Source: Bryum argenteum (lineage: Eukaryota; Streptophyta; Bryopsida; Bryales; Bryaceae). Taken from it: DNA of 64,000 bases. Positions 45,180 to 57,991 of the stretch are shown here, one piece after another (within the stretch, counting starts at the first letter, position 1; the number at the start of each line of letters is the position of its first letter). The stretch is from positions 607,409 to 671,408 of the forward strand of contig CM073328.1 of assembly GCA_037043015.1 (NCBI GenBank). The letters are read 5' to 3'. A model generated the notes under the pieces. It did no database searches, was not told the DNA's origin, and saw only the letters and a list, made by a program, of their open reading frames with translations. A program made the translations under genes and the position numbers.

Positions 45180-46191
45180 CGCAACTCCCTGATTGTATCC
45201 AATTCTCTCGAATTTGCCCTCTTGCCTACATGCTCAAATTGCCACTTGCCAGTTTGCAATGGCACCGAATGAGAATCCTCCGCAATAAACAAGAGCACCT
45301 TTTGAAACGACTTTCTCAGATTGCGCATGTGTACTGTAGTCAGAGGTGCCATGCCGATCACGTTGTTGAGATGGAAAAAGCTCAAAGATAGAGCAGGTAG
45401 TGAAGTTGGTAAATTAGATAGTAAAGCACGATCCCGCGATCGGAGTAGAGCTTTGCGCCGTCTGTGCATGTTCGCTTGTCATGCTCGCTGCCGTAGAACA
45501 GTTTTCGACAATTTTGGGATTCTGCAGATTTTTGGAGAAATGTTTTACGAAAATTGTGATTGAGAGTAGATATATCAAATTACACTTATTTCGAAACATC
45601 GTTTTTGATGTGGGTGACAGTCTGAATATTTTGAGTTTTGATATTCTGATATGACGAACCTTCTTCCCAGTCGATTTTTGAGAACTAGCAGGCACTCGGT
45701 GCTCCAGAGCTGAAAATAAAGTTTTTTTTAGCTACTGCCCAACAGGGACAGCAGTACTTTGGAGGGTCAAAACTATTTTTTAACATTTTATTTCAATTGT
45801 GGCTCTTTGGAACCTTGATACAACTTGAGTTAGGAGTGTGCTGGGAAAAAAAATTGAAATTTTGAAAAAATTCCAAGTGAATGAAAAGTGGAATAATCTA
45901 GCATCTGGAACTTTTGTAAGATCCGTATACATGTCGAGAGATGGGGAATATATTTAAACTCTCCATACAGAATTAACCTCGACGTGAAATGTTAAACGTG
46001 AAACGTGAAACCTCTACGCAGACCAAGTGAAAATCAAATGCTAGAGCTGCGTGATATGATTTGAGTATATTACAGATGTATGAGTAAGGGTCGGCATAGT
46101 AATCTGCTAAACAAATAATGTACAGAATAATGTACAGTACAATAGGCTAAGTCTCAAAGAGTCTTCGAAAACCCAATTCCTAGAGTTCTTT
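45180..46191. other. Spacer between SDR copy A and DNA ligase IV
   Basis: This contains the probable promoter and 5' UTR of the minus-strand SDR gene and the 3' region of the ligase gene. Open frames on both strands around 45321-45695 have no known domain. Nothing else is seen. Confidence 0.4.
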
Positions 46192-49100
46192 TCACCTAGG
46201 CTGTTGCGATGAGTAGTAGTCCGGAAGCAACGTGGTCATCATGGCTTCAAAAGCCTGGCTGTGCTGATCGTCATCACCAGTCTCCTGATTTACATTTTCA
46301 TCGAGGTTCTGGGACTCCTCCGGCTGCGAAACTGCAACGGGTTCCTCGCTGACATGACTGCAAGCCGCCCAATAAAGAGTTGCAAACCAAAAAGAATGAT
46401 CAGCAAGTCTGTATCTCACCAACTGCTATCCTGATGCCAGCAGAAAATGGCTCTAAGTATTAAGCTACACTGGCGATTCAGAAATGATGTGCTAGAGACT
46501 GGAGTTTCTGTTTCTGACAATGGCAAACGTACCTCTCACGTATTTTTCGCTTTCGAGGGGCTCTTGTGGACGTCCTTGGTCTGGAGGGCTCTGGTGGTGG
46601 AGGAGGAGCCATGTCGGGATCCTGGCTGGCCGCTGCCACTGTGTTATCATCAATTGTCAAGCGCCGTTTGGGTGGAGACTTAACCGGTGATTCTTCTTCT
46701 ACTCTTCTCCTCTTTCCAGCTCCTGCTTCATCATGCTCCTCGTCCTCTGGGGATTCTTCTCTCTTTGATCCTCGGCGCCCTCGTCCACGCCCTCCAATGG
46801 GCAAAGCTCGTCTCCGCGCAACCGGCTTTCGAGGAGGTCTTGGAGCAAGTCTTTTGTCTGGGGTGATGGGAATCACTGTTCCAGAAGCTGTCTTCGCAAT
46901 TGGTTTCGTTGCCGCCTTTTCTTCGTCTTCTGCTTCTCCTTCGTCCTCTGACTCCAGGGACTCCCCATATCTGTGAGAGGATTGCCTTGCGTAAGCAAAT
47001 TTATTCCATTTTCTCCGTGATTTATAGACTTTGGTCATTCAACTATATCTAACGATGATGATTATTGTCACGGCTTCAGAAATTAGAGAAATTTAAATTG
47101 AAGGCAGTTGCTATTATCACCCAAGGAAAATAAATTGAATTGTCCTCTGACGCAAATTTTTTTTGCTCCTACAGTGTTAATTCAATATAAACAGGAGGTA
47201 CATTGACCAAATGAGACAGAATGGATCCTACTGAAACACGAACCTGAGATCGTAGTTGTCTTCTTCAGGACGAGAGCAGCTATTGCTGTCAGCTGAGTCC
47301 TCAATCCAACGATGACTGACCACCTTGACCCGCTTTGACAACAACCGTCTTCTCTCCTCACCCGCACTGCACCCATGCAAAAGCAATCATCAACTTCCAA
47401 AACAGACACTGAAGCAGCGAGTGGTCAGCACAATCTGTAAATGAGATCAGCGATCAATGTAATCAGCTGAGAACAGAATGAAGTAATTAATCTAGCCAAA
47501 AATTCAGACAATCAAATTATAGGAATCTGCAAGTGTACCTCTTTAGTATCGTCTGAAATGCCACAGGACTCGCCGACGATGTGTAAGCCACGATGTGAGT
47601 GACTTTACGTGTCAACTTGTTGGAGACGGTGCCTTCCTGCATCTCCACCTCCAGTGCAAGTCTTCTCAGTGTTATTTTAGCAGCTTCTTCATTCCTGCAA
47701 TACTCATGAAATGATTTAAGAAACTCCGAAAAACTTCTAAATGCGTGGTCAATATTTATTGTTGCAAATACAATGAGAAACCACATTGTTAATTCGAAAT
47801 ATCTTGGGTAGCAATCGGGTTTACGGAATTAGTACGTTGAATGGAAGGGACGAAGAAAGAAGACGCAGCAGCCAGAAAAGTGCGACCAGGTAGGAGTGGG
47901 GCAGAATTTCTTGGCGTAATGCTTCACCATCTCCATATCATGTTCCTCCACGCTTGCTTCCATACTTCCAAACAGCTGCATTGGAACATGTATGAGGATA
48001 TTACCTTCACGAAACTATGAAACAATGCACATGGATATGCTCAGCCATCCGAAACAGTCATGATCATTAGTAGCATCAGAAATGGGCAGGCTATGCATCC
48101 ATGACCTACCTGTAAAAGGTCAGAATCATCAACGTCAATGAAGTAAAAATCCCCAAACTCGTCAACTTCAGACTCTAATTTTTTCTTCGTGGCGGCTGAC
48201 ATGTGCAAATAATGCCTGTCAAGATCACTCAAAGAAGTAAGCCTGGAGGATAATGCTTGAAGAGTCGGCAGCAAGCGCCGGACGATAAACGATGAGCAAC
48301 CATACATGAGTCTATAACACCCCTGGAATATCGCCAGTAAAACGAAATTGAGATGACTATCCTGATCATTGTAAACAGAGATGGTAAAGAACTTACTTCG
48401 GCCCTATTGGAAGAAGAGCTTTCTGAGCCACGCAATCAAGAAGCCACGAGAGATGAATGACATCTCCAGTCTTAGCAGCTGCTAGGTACTTATAACCTGC
48501 ACAGCAGCATAAGTTCATTCATCTCAGAACCTAGGTTTCTAGTGTATAGTAAACCGTTCAGTGCAATTCCTATCAGATCGGAGGAACATGATAAGTTGAC
48601 ATCATTTTACCTTTCTTTTCATTTGCAACTGCGTGGGTCACAATGCTGCTCATGTTCATAGAGAAGGAGCCCCCGTTTTCTACGATCTGCTTATGCAGTT
48701 TGTCAACTGGGTGCTCACTGTTTGAGTTCACAATATCTGAAGCGCAGTCAAGTGCAATCAATCTCAAAATCAAAAGATTTTGGCGTGAAACTCGTTCACA
48801 ACATTTCTCCAATATAAGTCATCTTTGATGTCGAGTAATTCAGAAGGCTAGCAACTCTAAATGATCGAAGGAGCATCTGTGTTCCTTAACATGATCAGTA
48901 AAAGTAGTTTCATAAGGTCTGCACCAATGCCCAGTCAATGTAATGGCAAACCCGATTCTCCAATAGCAAATTCTCAAATCACGAAATTGAATGTCATGAC
49001 AGTTTAATCAAGACTACAGTCTTAGCGTATAATAGTCAGCGCTACTATTATTTGCTTTTCTAAAGCAATGATTCCTGTAACGCTCAAAGGAATAAGCATG

Positions 49101-52100
49101 TATGAAAGTAAACAAGGATACGGAAGACAAGGTCTTTGAAGAGATGGGTTGCTTCTTTAACTTGAGAGACATCCGTCAGCAACAAGTGGGAAGGAACCAC
49201 AGTGCGTTTAGACTCTGGCTTCTCCACCTTGGCCCTCTTTCCAGGGCCTTTCCGATGATCCCCACCCTCTCTGACCTTATAGTAGTCCCCCTCCTTTGCA
49301 TGGACAGTGTCTACCAATGCTGTCACAGCAACATGTATCATTCACATCAGCGCCTAAGAAGCAACAACCGCTCAAGTTAATGTAGAAAAATTTACGCTTG
49401 AATAAGAGTAAAAAAACTTACTTTGAACGTCGAGGCAATCGTACCACGGCTTATCATATCGTATCTTCTGAATGCGAGGAAATCGCAAACTATATGGTGA
49501 TGCAAATACCTAACCACGTCCAGGAGGAATTATCATGAACTTAGTAAGTCCATCGTCCACATAAGTGGGTCAGCAGGCCATGAATGTATCAAGCAAGGAA
49601 TACAGCTCAGTTTACAAGCGAAGGTGGCCTTCCCTCAACGATTGATAGCGTTTCCTAAACTGAACCAAGTTGGCACACTAACCTCAGATCTTATAGTACG
49701 GATGTCGCTTGTAATTTGGAGTATAACAGACCTGAGGATGAGACAGGAAGGCATGAACTTAATACGTGAATACAGATGCCGTGAGTGTACTGGGCCTGGT
49801 TCCTACTCAGTCCCAGCTGAAATGTCCACAACACAAAGATAGAGACGTTCTGGTAGACAAGAGGGCAGGTTAAGAAATGGGCAACTCACTTCTCAGGTTG
49901 GTCAATCCAAACATCAGGCCGTTCTTTGGCTGCGTCAGTAACCACATAGAAAGCTGGTGGTTTGCTGCCCTTTTCATTCCTCCTGCGACGCCAGCATATG
50001 ATTAAACGGGCGTTTAGATGATTAATAACTTCATGAACATGATATATGGTATACATAGTTCTCTAGTTATTTGATAGTGAGGAGGCGACTTACAGAATAT
50101 GCTGACAGTAACAGCAAAGACCAGACATTCTAAAATGGCATGTATATACTGACTGGCACGACATTAAACAAAACCAAGACTAAACTCAAGCAAAGTTGAT
50201 CCCAAGTCAAAGGCTTTCGCATGTACCAGTAAGCATTTTTTCCTGAGCGTACCTGAAATACGGCTTAAGCTTGTGCACCAACTGCTCTGCTTCATGATCG
50301 CTAAGGCCCGTCCCTACCCTGCAGAAAGAAAAAAACCTGCGCAAACGCACTGTCTTAGATTCAGGAATTAAATTGCCACCTACGTGATGTTAGCGACAAA
50401 GAGACGAGGAAAGACTCATTGCATGCTAACTTTGTAGAGTGATGAGATTGCTAACTTTGTAGGGTGGCCACCCAGTTTTGACCGCTCAGCCAGCCCCAGT
50501 AAAAACTGAGCAACCTGCAAGTATTAAGATGATGGCGCAACGATCAGTCATGTTTGGAAATCAATGCAGCAGCTCATGGACGCAAACGTGCACATATCCT
50601 TTCATTCTTTCCGATCTAACTTGTTTGTTGAGTGGCTTAATGAACGGCGCATTGTCAATATTATGATTCGAATAACAGCTGGTAGAAGCACTGTGTTAAT
50701 TTTCACAGATATCCTTACAGTACTGGTCCTGGTAACATGACGCCTTTCAGGGCTGCATAGGTGCGAACTAGTATTACTGGTAAGAACAATCTTAGATAGC
50801 TAACAGAGTTCCTCAATTGAAACTGCGATCAGAAAAGCTAAGACGAGTTACTGACCTCACCACCACGACGTCCGGATCCATAGTAACCACCTGCACACAA
50901 CGTGGAGAATAACTGAGTACAACCCTTTTGATGTGACAAATTAGTTTGCAATCAAGTCCAGTCAGGATATGGCAAGATCCTAATATTTTCACTACTGCTC
51001 CAAAGAACAAGATTTTCTGCACGAAGTACTCACCTATAATAATAACATCAAGATCGGATTCAGCATGGATGTAGTCAGGCTTGAGTTTCAGCCATTTTGT
51101 ACCACGATCACTAGGCTCCCATTTCGAATCGAGGTCTTTCAATATTACACCTTCTTCTCTGCACATGAAACAAAGACCTCACATCATAACGACTTCGTAC
51201 TGAAGTCCTCACTGTGTTGTGACATTCGAACAATAGGAAAGAGTTTAGAAGCTTTAACATGTAAAGACTACAGTTTTTAACTTAGATACGGAAGGATGTA
51301 GGATCACATGTACAATTTCAGGAGACATGCGAATAATTTTGCGATCACAGCTGAAAAATATCAGGCCCATATAGCTGAAGGCTACCTGTTGTCAATTGTC
51401 TCCTGGAAAAAGCGTTCCACCTCCTCAGCAGAAGTGGCCAAGATTGACCACCTCGGTTCTCCTGAAAAACTCAGAAAATTCAGTAGAAAGCGCGGAAGCT
51501 TTACTGGAATTCCTACGACACTCAAATCTGATGAGGAACACAAGTATTTCAGGCGAATGCCATATCCGTTAGCAAAATTATTCTGAACCAAGCAGAGGCA
51601 GATGAGTGGAAAAGGATATTTCGAACTTTACCAGCAGCTCGCTTAGAATTTAAACCCCCTGCTTCTGGGTTGAGAAGCTCGAGACGGCCGCTAAGAGGGC
51701 GGACAGCACTCTGCAGGAGCTGCTGCCTTTCGCGCAATGGGCGATGGATGACACTACCGTCGCCACAATAAAGAATATCGAAAGCAACATCTGGAATATC
51801 ATTAAGGAAGTCATGGAATCTATATTGGAAGACATACACAGGGTACAAGAAGCCATACGCTCAAAGAGCTGTTTGCTTGAAGTGGTCAAAAAGGATACAG
51901 CATATCTGCATTCAAAAATTCAAAACAGACAGAAGACATAGTCAGAGAAAGTATTGCCTCCAAAATCCTACAACAACACGGCCGATAAAGCATATTATAT
52001 ACGCACGGCGATAGAAAGCTTTAGTTGAAAGGGAAGCTTGACATTTTAAAATCTCAAGTCAAATTAGTCACAGGAGTTGTATAATACCTGTTGACCATCG

Positions 52101-53806
52101 TCCAAGCCCTCCATAGCCCCTTTCACTGCAACAAAAACATGTCAACTGTCAAGATGAATGGACAAACCACGCTGAGATTGTGAAGTCTCAATAATTCAGA
52201 TAATAATACAATAACACAAGAGCCTTGGTGGATGCAAAGAATGCTCACCAACGCCACGATTTGCGCCGAAGTCTGCAAATCGATTCGTAATCCGATCCCA
52301 TACCAGCATCTCTCCATCAAGAATACATCTGTACCATCATGGTTTCAGCCATTCTAAAATCGTAATGTAGACACCAACGATCTTAAGCCTATAACAAGCT
52401 GGTACTTACTTATCAGGAATGATGTGTTGGCACAACACATCACCAATCGCATTTATATACTCTGGATGGTCGATGAACGACCTTGACCAGAAATTCAGTT
52501 TGTTTCCGTTCTTGTGTACTTGAATTCGGTCTCCGTCAAACTTACATTCCACAACAACTTCTTTCCCTTTCATCTGAAGCAAACAACACATAAAACTTTC
52601 ACATTACTCCGACAAGCTTAAATCTACAAGAACCAATAATTTGCGGTCACAGTGTTCTGAGACAAACCTTCTTCCAGGCATCTTCAACATTGCGAGCCCT
52701 TGCAGCCAATTGTGGTCGTACCGCTTTACCAACTTCGATATCCTGGCGCTGGTAGCGTATGCTAGGATCGCGTAACTTTTCACAGACCAACTTCAGATCA
52801 CAGGTGACATTGAAATAATCCTCTGCATCGGGGTGGAACTCGGTGAATACCGTCTTCTCACTGATCCCAAGCTTCAGTTCTGGGATGTCAATGAGGCTCA
52901 CGTGTCAGTAGAACTAATATATCAGTAAAACTTACATCGGATGAAGATGCACAAACCCAAAGCATATTTCAAGTCCTTCTATATCACCTTTTAGCATTAT
53001 CATTATAATCCACCGCATCTCCTGCGCGTTGGTCTTGCTAATGAATTCCGCAAGCACGCCTGTTTTCTCTTTACTGTGCATCCAAATCAAAAATGTCAAT
53101 TCAATGTAGGCGGCCATAAGCGATATAAAGACATCTGCTGCCTCACCCTAGAACAACATCTCTCCGATGCATCACTCTGGACCTTCCTTGAGAAGCTTAC
53201 TTGTCCTGTGCTGCAGCTAAACGATCCAGTAAATCATTAACGTCACAAATCTTCAAAGTGCCTGGGACGGTCTTTTGCCTGGCGGAGAGCACCTGTAATG
53301 AGGAGTTTTCAATAGGATATGAGTAAATACCAGATAAAGAGTCTCTTTCTCCTGCTTAAAGATTAGAACCATTCTCAGACAATTGGAAGCGGCTTCCACA
53401 ACCTATCTAAATGACAGCCATGAAACATGATGCAATTATATGGGATGACTGCATCGTTGAGAAATTGAACCTCTGAAGCAACAACAGAAAAATTCCCGGC
53501 GTTGCTACCGGCTTTCTGCCCTCCCTTCCTCCAATTCACGAGTTTCTTGGCGTCTTCCGAGTCCTTGGAGAGGCCTAACGCATCCGCAAGTAGCTTGGCG
53601 AGAGCAGCTTCCTTCAGACCATAGTTTGCACGCTCTTTGTCCAAGTCCGGCAGAATCAAACGCATCGCACTAAAATGCTCGTGGCCTGTGTAAACATGGT
53701 GCAAGAACGTCCGGATGTGCTTTCGTTTGAGTGCCGACTTCTTCGACCTCACGATCGCTTCAAACATGGCACACAAAACACCAAACTCGACTGTAGCGTC
53801 TGTCAT
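46192..53806 (-). CDS. LIG4: DNA ligase IV (non-homologous end joining)
   Basis: An ATP-dependent ligase that seals double-strand breaks with XRCC4 in the nucleus. Exons: 53471-53806, 53201-53292, 52988-53073, 52668-52879, 52411-52573, 52249-52328, 52088-52125, 51656-51790, 51386-51461, 51033-51158, 50856-50890, 50456-50514, a small unresolved exon near 50390-50425, 50253-50318, 49890-49982, 49683-49731, 49422-49509, 49121-49319, 48611-48736, 48397-48497, 48110-48215, 47836-47975, 47539-47694, 47244-47366, 46533-46971, 46192-46357. The start at 53806 (MTDATVEFGVL) matches the family N-terminus; an in-frame ATG at 53851 is less likely. Marks: ANYGLKEAALAKLLADALG and NWRKGGQKAGSNAGNFSVVA; TNAQEMRWII; ECKFDGDRIQVHKNG with the adenylated Lys in KFDG; ILDGEMLVWD; EEGVILKDLDSKWEPSDRGT; GYYGSGRRGGE; two BRCT regions (VENGGSFSMN...VTHAVAN and LPIGPK...HYLHMSA; later VTHIVAY and VVSHRWIEDS); and a basic/acidic Pro-rich tail. 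No inactivating change was seen. Confidence 0.93.
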
Positions 53807-54340
53807 GATTCCCTGCTCTATAGACACCAAATATCGAGTCCGGCACTTCACGAATTCCGGATCCTACACCATCGCAATGCACGCTCTCCAAGGTTTACTC
53901 TGACACCAAACTTGTCCTGTTATCTAAAATGCTCAAAAAGCTTCATATGCCTCAAAATTGCTCTGATCTTCTTGGAACCTCTTTTAACTGCACACGCTTT
54001 TCGAGATGATCGATGAAGGAAAGCTTCTTCAACAATCATCGCACATTCTATATTGATTGGCGGAGTTTCCGCCAAGGAAAGTCGGGATGAGACGAGGAGA
54101 AGTGGAGAAGCTGGAGATGAGCTGCAGTGCGTCCATCGGTCGGTAGTCCGATCCGGTGACCGTTAGACGGGGGTGAAACGTTAGATGGTCAAGGGTCGCG
54201 GTTTGAATTCGGCCTATTGCCGTGGTCAGCGTACGGATATAGGGGAGCATTTAAACTGCGACGCATTTAATATCAGTCCGTTGCAGTAGGCTGTCGGCTA
54301 TTCGGGAACTTGGCTTGAGCAAGAAGTGACTGGAGCGAGG
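53807..54340. other. Upstream region of DNA ligase IV
   Basis: This is the probable 5' UTR and promoter of the minus-strand ligase gene. No clear TATA box is visible. An open frame at 54029-54250 (minus) has no recognised domain. Confidence 0.35.
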
Positions 54341-54490
54341 GAAGTCTGGACTTGGGGCGAGGGAAGTCTGGATTTGGGGCGAGGGAAGTCTGGACTTGAG
54401 ACGACGGAAGTTTAGACTTGGGGCGACGGAGGTTTAGACTTGGGGCGACGGAGGTTTAGACTTGGGGCGACGGAGGTTTAGACTTGGGGC
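54341..54490. repeat. 22-bp minisatellite, 7 copies
   Basis: Copies of GAAGTCTGGACTTGGGGCGA begin at 54341, 54363, 54385, 54407, 54429, 54451 and 54473 (period 22). The left copies are of the type GAAGTCTGG and the right copies of the type GAGGTTTAG. It lies about 550 bases upstream of the ligase IV start codon. Confidence 0.92.
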
Positions 54491-55714
54491 TTCCGAGTAG
54501 TGCTGATAAAGTAAGTGCGTAACTTTTTCGGAAAGGGGAAATAGAGGCTATTCAGGAGTAACCTCTTTCTATCCGAACTGTTACTACCAAATGGATGTTT
54601 TTCATCCTCAAATGGCCTTATCTCCCTCCATGAATCTATAATAAACCCCAATTAAATGCAGATTCAACCTTTGGTTACTGTACTTGAAGTATAACTTATT
54701 TGGTCGTGCTTAATTTTAATCGTAAACCCATACTAATGACAACGTACTTATTTAGTATCACATGAAATATGTTACAGGAAATGCAATTTTAACCAAGGCT
54801 TGGTATAAATTGGTAGTAATTTTCATCATTGTAAACTTCATACATGTACTCATAGGCGGATTCATTCATTCATTCTGCAAAATTTAATACTGTATATACC
54901 ATCTTGAATTGTTGAGTAAATGTGATCAACATTTGTCATTGTACTAATGATAATTGTAAGGCAGAAGTTAAATGATTAATTTCATTTCTATTGAAAAATG
55001 GACATGTCATGTTTTATTCTACGACTATTATATAAGGCGGATAGTTTGTTTGTTTTGTTTGTTTCGTGACGATATGATCTAGAGAACAGCCGGACAAATT
55101 GGGCGACATGATGTGTCATTGGCGGCGAGTATTTTTGTTGGGTTGTGGGTAAGGATTTCAGATTACACAATAAACTACAAAAAAGGACCTAATTTAAGAT
55201 CGAGCAAAGAAACAAGAGGATCTCAACTCCGCAAGAATCAACAAATTTAAAAAGAAATGTGGACTTGTAAGCATAATTTTTAAAAATTTTAAAAAAGTTT
55301 TTTAGTAGAGGGGACAAGCGTGTCAAAGTATTGTGTGGGCGTGGCAACGCCGAGCGGGCATACAAGTAGAATCATTTAGTGACAAGTAGTAGTTCCACAC
55401 CACAATTATATCTTGTGGGCATATAATTGAGGATATGTTGAAGTGATATTTTAATTTATGGTAGTCCCAACGATAGTTAGCGTTCTCTTTTGTCTTCGTA
55501 CATATCAGATAGAAGCTTTGCAAGAGCATTTGATACAAAGTTTTTAAGTTAGAACAAACACTTGTTTTAATTAATTTATTTGTTGAGTTAAATTGGTAAG
55601 AATGTGATGTTGAAAGTACTATGATATATTAGCCAAATGCCAATTAGAGTAAGAAAATATATTACACCAAGGAGTCACCTTGTTGTAGTAGTGTCTCCAA
55701 TAGTGGCTCAAGCC
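54491..55714. other. AT-rich spacer with a third Helitron-like 3' end
   Basis: No gene was found. Around 55340-55371 a hairpin GTGGCAACGCC followed by GAGCGGGCATACAAG matches the two Helitron-like termini at 12315 and 12766, but the terminal CTRR has become CAAG, so it is degraded. The upstream sequence (GGACCTAATTTAAGATCGAGCAAAG) also resembles that of the 12766 copy. Confidence 0.45.
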
Positions 55715-55991
55715 TATCACCACCATAGTCCACCCAACTATCGTGAGGGGTCCTTGTACCTTGTTGTATGTGTACCTCACAGCCCTTCGGGGGATACTAT
55801 GTCAAGTATCTTCAAGGCACTAGTAACTAGCTAGAAACTAGCGTAGTTATAGTGTCCACCCTCGAAAGGGGGAAGTAGTATTGTCCCAATTTCCCCTTGT
55901 CTAGTGGGCATCGGGTTATTAGCATTACGAACAAAGAGTAATACTTCATTCACGCCAACTCCTTAGAAAGGGACCGGAGTTTCTATCTATC
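55715..55991 (+). mobile_element. 5'-truncated copy of the SINE family, with 11-bp target-site duplication
   Basis: TGGCTCAAGCC occurs at 55704-55714 and again at 55992-56002, bracketing a 277-bp insert. The insert, from TATCACCACCATAGTCC to GGAGTTTCTATCTATC, aligns with the body and 3' end of the minus-strand SINE at 11630-11990, which fixes its orientation. The tRNA-like head is missing, as expected after incomplete reverse transcription. Confidence 0.88.
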
Positions 55992-56002
55992 TGGCTCAAG
56001 CC

Positions 56003-56372
56003 ATTACTTATGGAGTTTCTCTTATGGTATGTTGTCTACAACGGCTTTATGTTGATCAACATTTAATCTGACCAAAAATGCAACAATCTATGCAAGTAGC
56101 TTATTAGAAGATGTTTGCTTCCGGTTTTCAAATTGTAATATAAATGGGAGGAGGATTTTTGTTGGAATCTAGGAAGCTACATGGTAAGTATATCTATGAC
56201 TTCCACTCGCAGAAATTCATAAGTCATTTTCAAATAAATCCAAGATTTATTATTTCAATTGGTCCAATCTCCTACATACTTTGCATATTTTCCAGAACTG
56301 ATTTCCTTGACTACCCACACTAAGCTTGTCAATGTGAAATTTTGTACAGTTACTGAAGCATGATATGTTAGA
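56003..56372. other. Spacer
   Basis: I see no gene or clear repeat here. Confidence 0.4.
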
Positions 56373-56439
56373 CTAAAAAGAACTAAGTAGAACAAGAATG
56401 ACGTTTAAGTGAAGTAAGTAAGAAGTAATTCTAGAGTAT

Positions 56440-56648
56440 TCATCATTCTCATACCTGCTTGTTGAAACCAAGTAAGCAAAGCTTTTCGGTACTTGAACGG
56501 TGCCATTGTAATTTTCGAGGGGCAGGTTAGACTGCAGTCGTTGAGGCAATCCACTGTAATCTCGCATAGCATGACTCAAATCCATGTGGCTCCTTCCCAC
56601 CAGCTCTAGAGAACTATTGCGGTGCATCACCGAATTAGACGAAGCCAA
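56440..56648 (-). CDS. Possible first exon of an unidentified gene
   Basis: An ATG-initiated frame on the minus strand (MASSNSVMHRNSSLELVG ... KSFAYLVSTSR) runs into a consensus donor AGCAG/GTATGAG near 56455. It starts about 300 bases from SDR copy B, transcribed the other way, so the two could share a bidirectional promoter. No downstream exon was recognised between here and 55000, and I do not know the family. It could be a chance open frame or a relic. Confidence 0.25.
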
Positions 56649-56954
56649 AAATCCATAAGCAGTAGCTCAACAATCAAAATCGCTATGGAATTTCATTCCT
56701 CAGTCTAATACGTAACAGGTTTTCGTTGTCAAGAGACGTCTCTGGGGGAAAGCAACTTCCAGAATTTTCGCCACCAAGAGGTTAGAGAGCACAATTCGCT
56801 TCATTTGGAAATTCTATGAAGCGTTGGGACAGATTTTCAATGGTGCTAGGCATCTGTTGAAGAGATTTTTGATTTACGGAGCGATCGGGGGTTTGTTGCT
56901 GGCCAATTTCGGAGGGGAATACGGTTTGTTGCTGGCCGTATAGGGGAATTCAGT

Positions 56955-57991
56955 ATGGCGGATTTGGAAGGGAAGGTGGCGATCATAACAGGCGCGTCGT
57001 CGGGGTTGGGACGGGAGTTTGCGCTGTCCTTGTCCAAGAACGGGGCGAACGTTATCCTGGCTGCGCGGCGAAAGCACATGCTGGAAGCGCTCTGCAACGA
57101 GATCAATGCTGCCGCGAACGAGACAGGGGGATCAGGAAGGGCGGTGGCGGTGGAGGTGGACGTGAGCGCGGGCGAGGCCGACATCGACGCGGCCGTGGAG
57201 AAAGCGTGGGGCGCTTTCGGCTACATCGACGTTCTTGTCAACAATGCCGGAATCCGAGGTAGCTCCTCGTTCTGTGGCTATGGCTCGCCGGGGCTCAAAT
57301 GAAAATTCCATTTCCAGTCGAATTGTCATAGTAACGTAGGGAATTACAAGGTTCAATTTTGCGAACCGCTTCGATTTCGTCATTGAATGGCTTCATGCAG
57401 GTCCAGTGCGATCGCCTTTGAACCAAGAGGAGAGCGAATGGAACGCCATCTTTAACACAAACTTACGCGGAGCCTGGCTCATGTCTAAGGCCGTGGCTAA
57501 GCGATTGGTAGCAGCGAAGCGAGGAGGCTCCATCATTAACATCTCCTCGATTGCTGGTTTAGAGAGAAGCTTGTTACCTGGCAGCATGGCATACGCCGTA
57601 TCGAAGGCGGGCATGATCCATTTGTCTAAGGTTCGATGTCTACCATAATATTCATCTTGCCGCTACAGTACAAGATTGTGAGCCTCTGAGCGTTGGGATG
57701 TTGGCTTGACAGAGTTTGGCCCTTGAGCTCGGGAAATACGACATCCGCACAAATACAATAGCTGCAGGATTGTTCAGGTCGGAGATCACCAACGATCTGT
57801 TCGAGAAGGAATGGCTGCAGAAGGTGGCCACAAGAAATGTGCCATTGAAGAAATGGGGAAAAGTGGATCCAGACTTAACATCCGTGGTGCTGCTGCTTGC
57901 GAGTGATGACTCGCGGTATATCAATGGCAACACATTTGTTGTGGATGGTGGACAGAGCCTGCCAGGCATGCCCATCTGGTCATCCCTCTAA
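56955..57991 (+). CDS. Classical SDR oxidoreductase, copy B (paralogue of 43162-45179)
   Basis: Exons 56955-57258 (304 nt), 57401-57630 (230 nt) and 57713-57991 (279 nt) encode 270 residues, matching copy A exon for exon. Family and expected activity are as for copy A. Motifs: [18 protein letters not shown] and YAVSK. The C-terminus [10 protein letters not shown] is identical to copy A. Splice sites are CGAG/GTAGC, TGCAG/GTCC, CTAAG/GTTCG and GACAG/AGTTTGG; the first codons of exon 3 read SLALELG where copy A has MLALELG. Introns are short (142 and 82 bases), whereas copy A's are expanded by repeats, so copy B probably has the more ancestral gene structure. It lies in inverted orientation across the ligase IV gene. 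Confidence 0.94.

Noticed and set aside
53807..53851. An upstream in-frame start at 53851 for DNA ligase IV
   Set aside because: Family proteins begin at the position of the ATG at 53806, and the extra 15 residues are not conserved in type.
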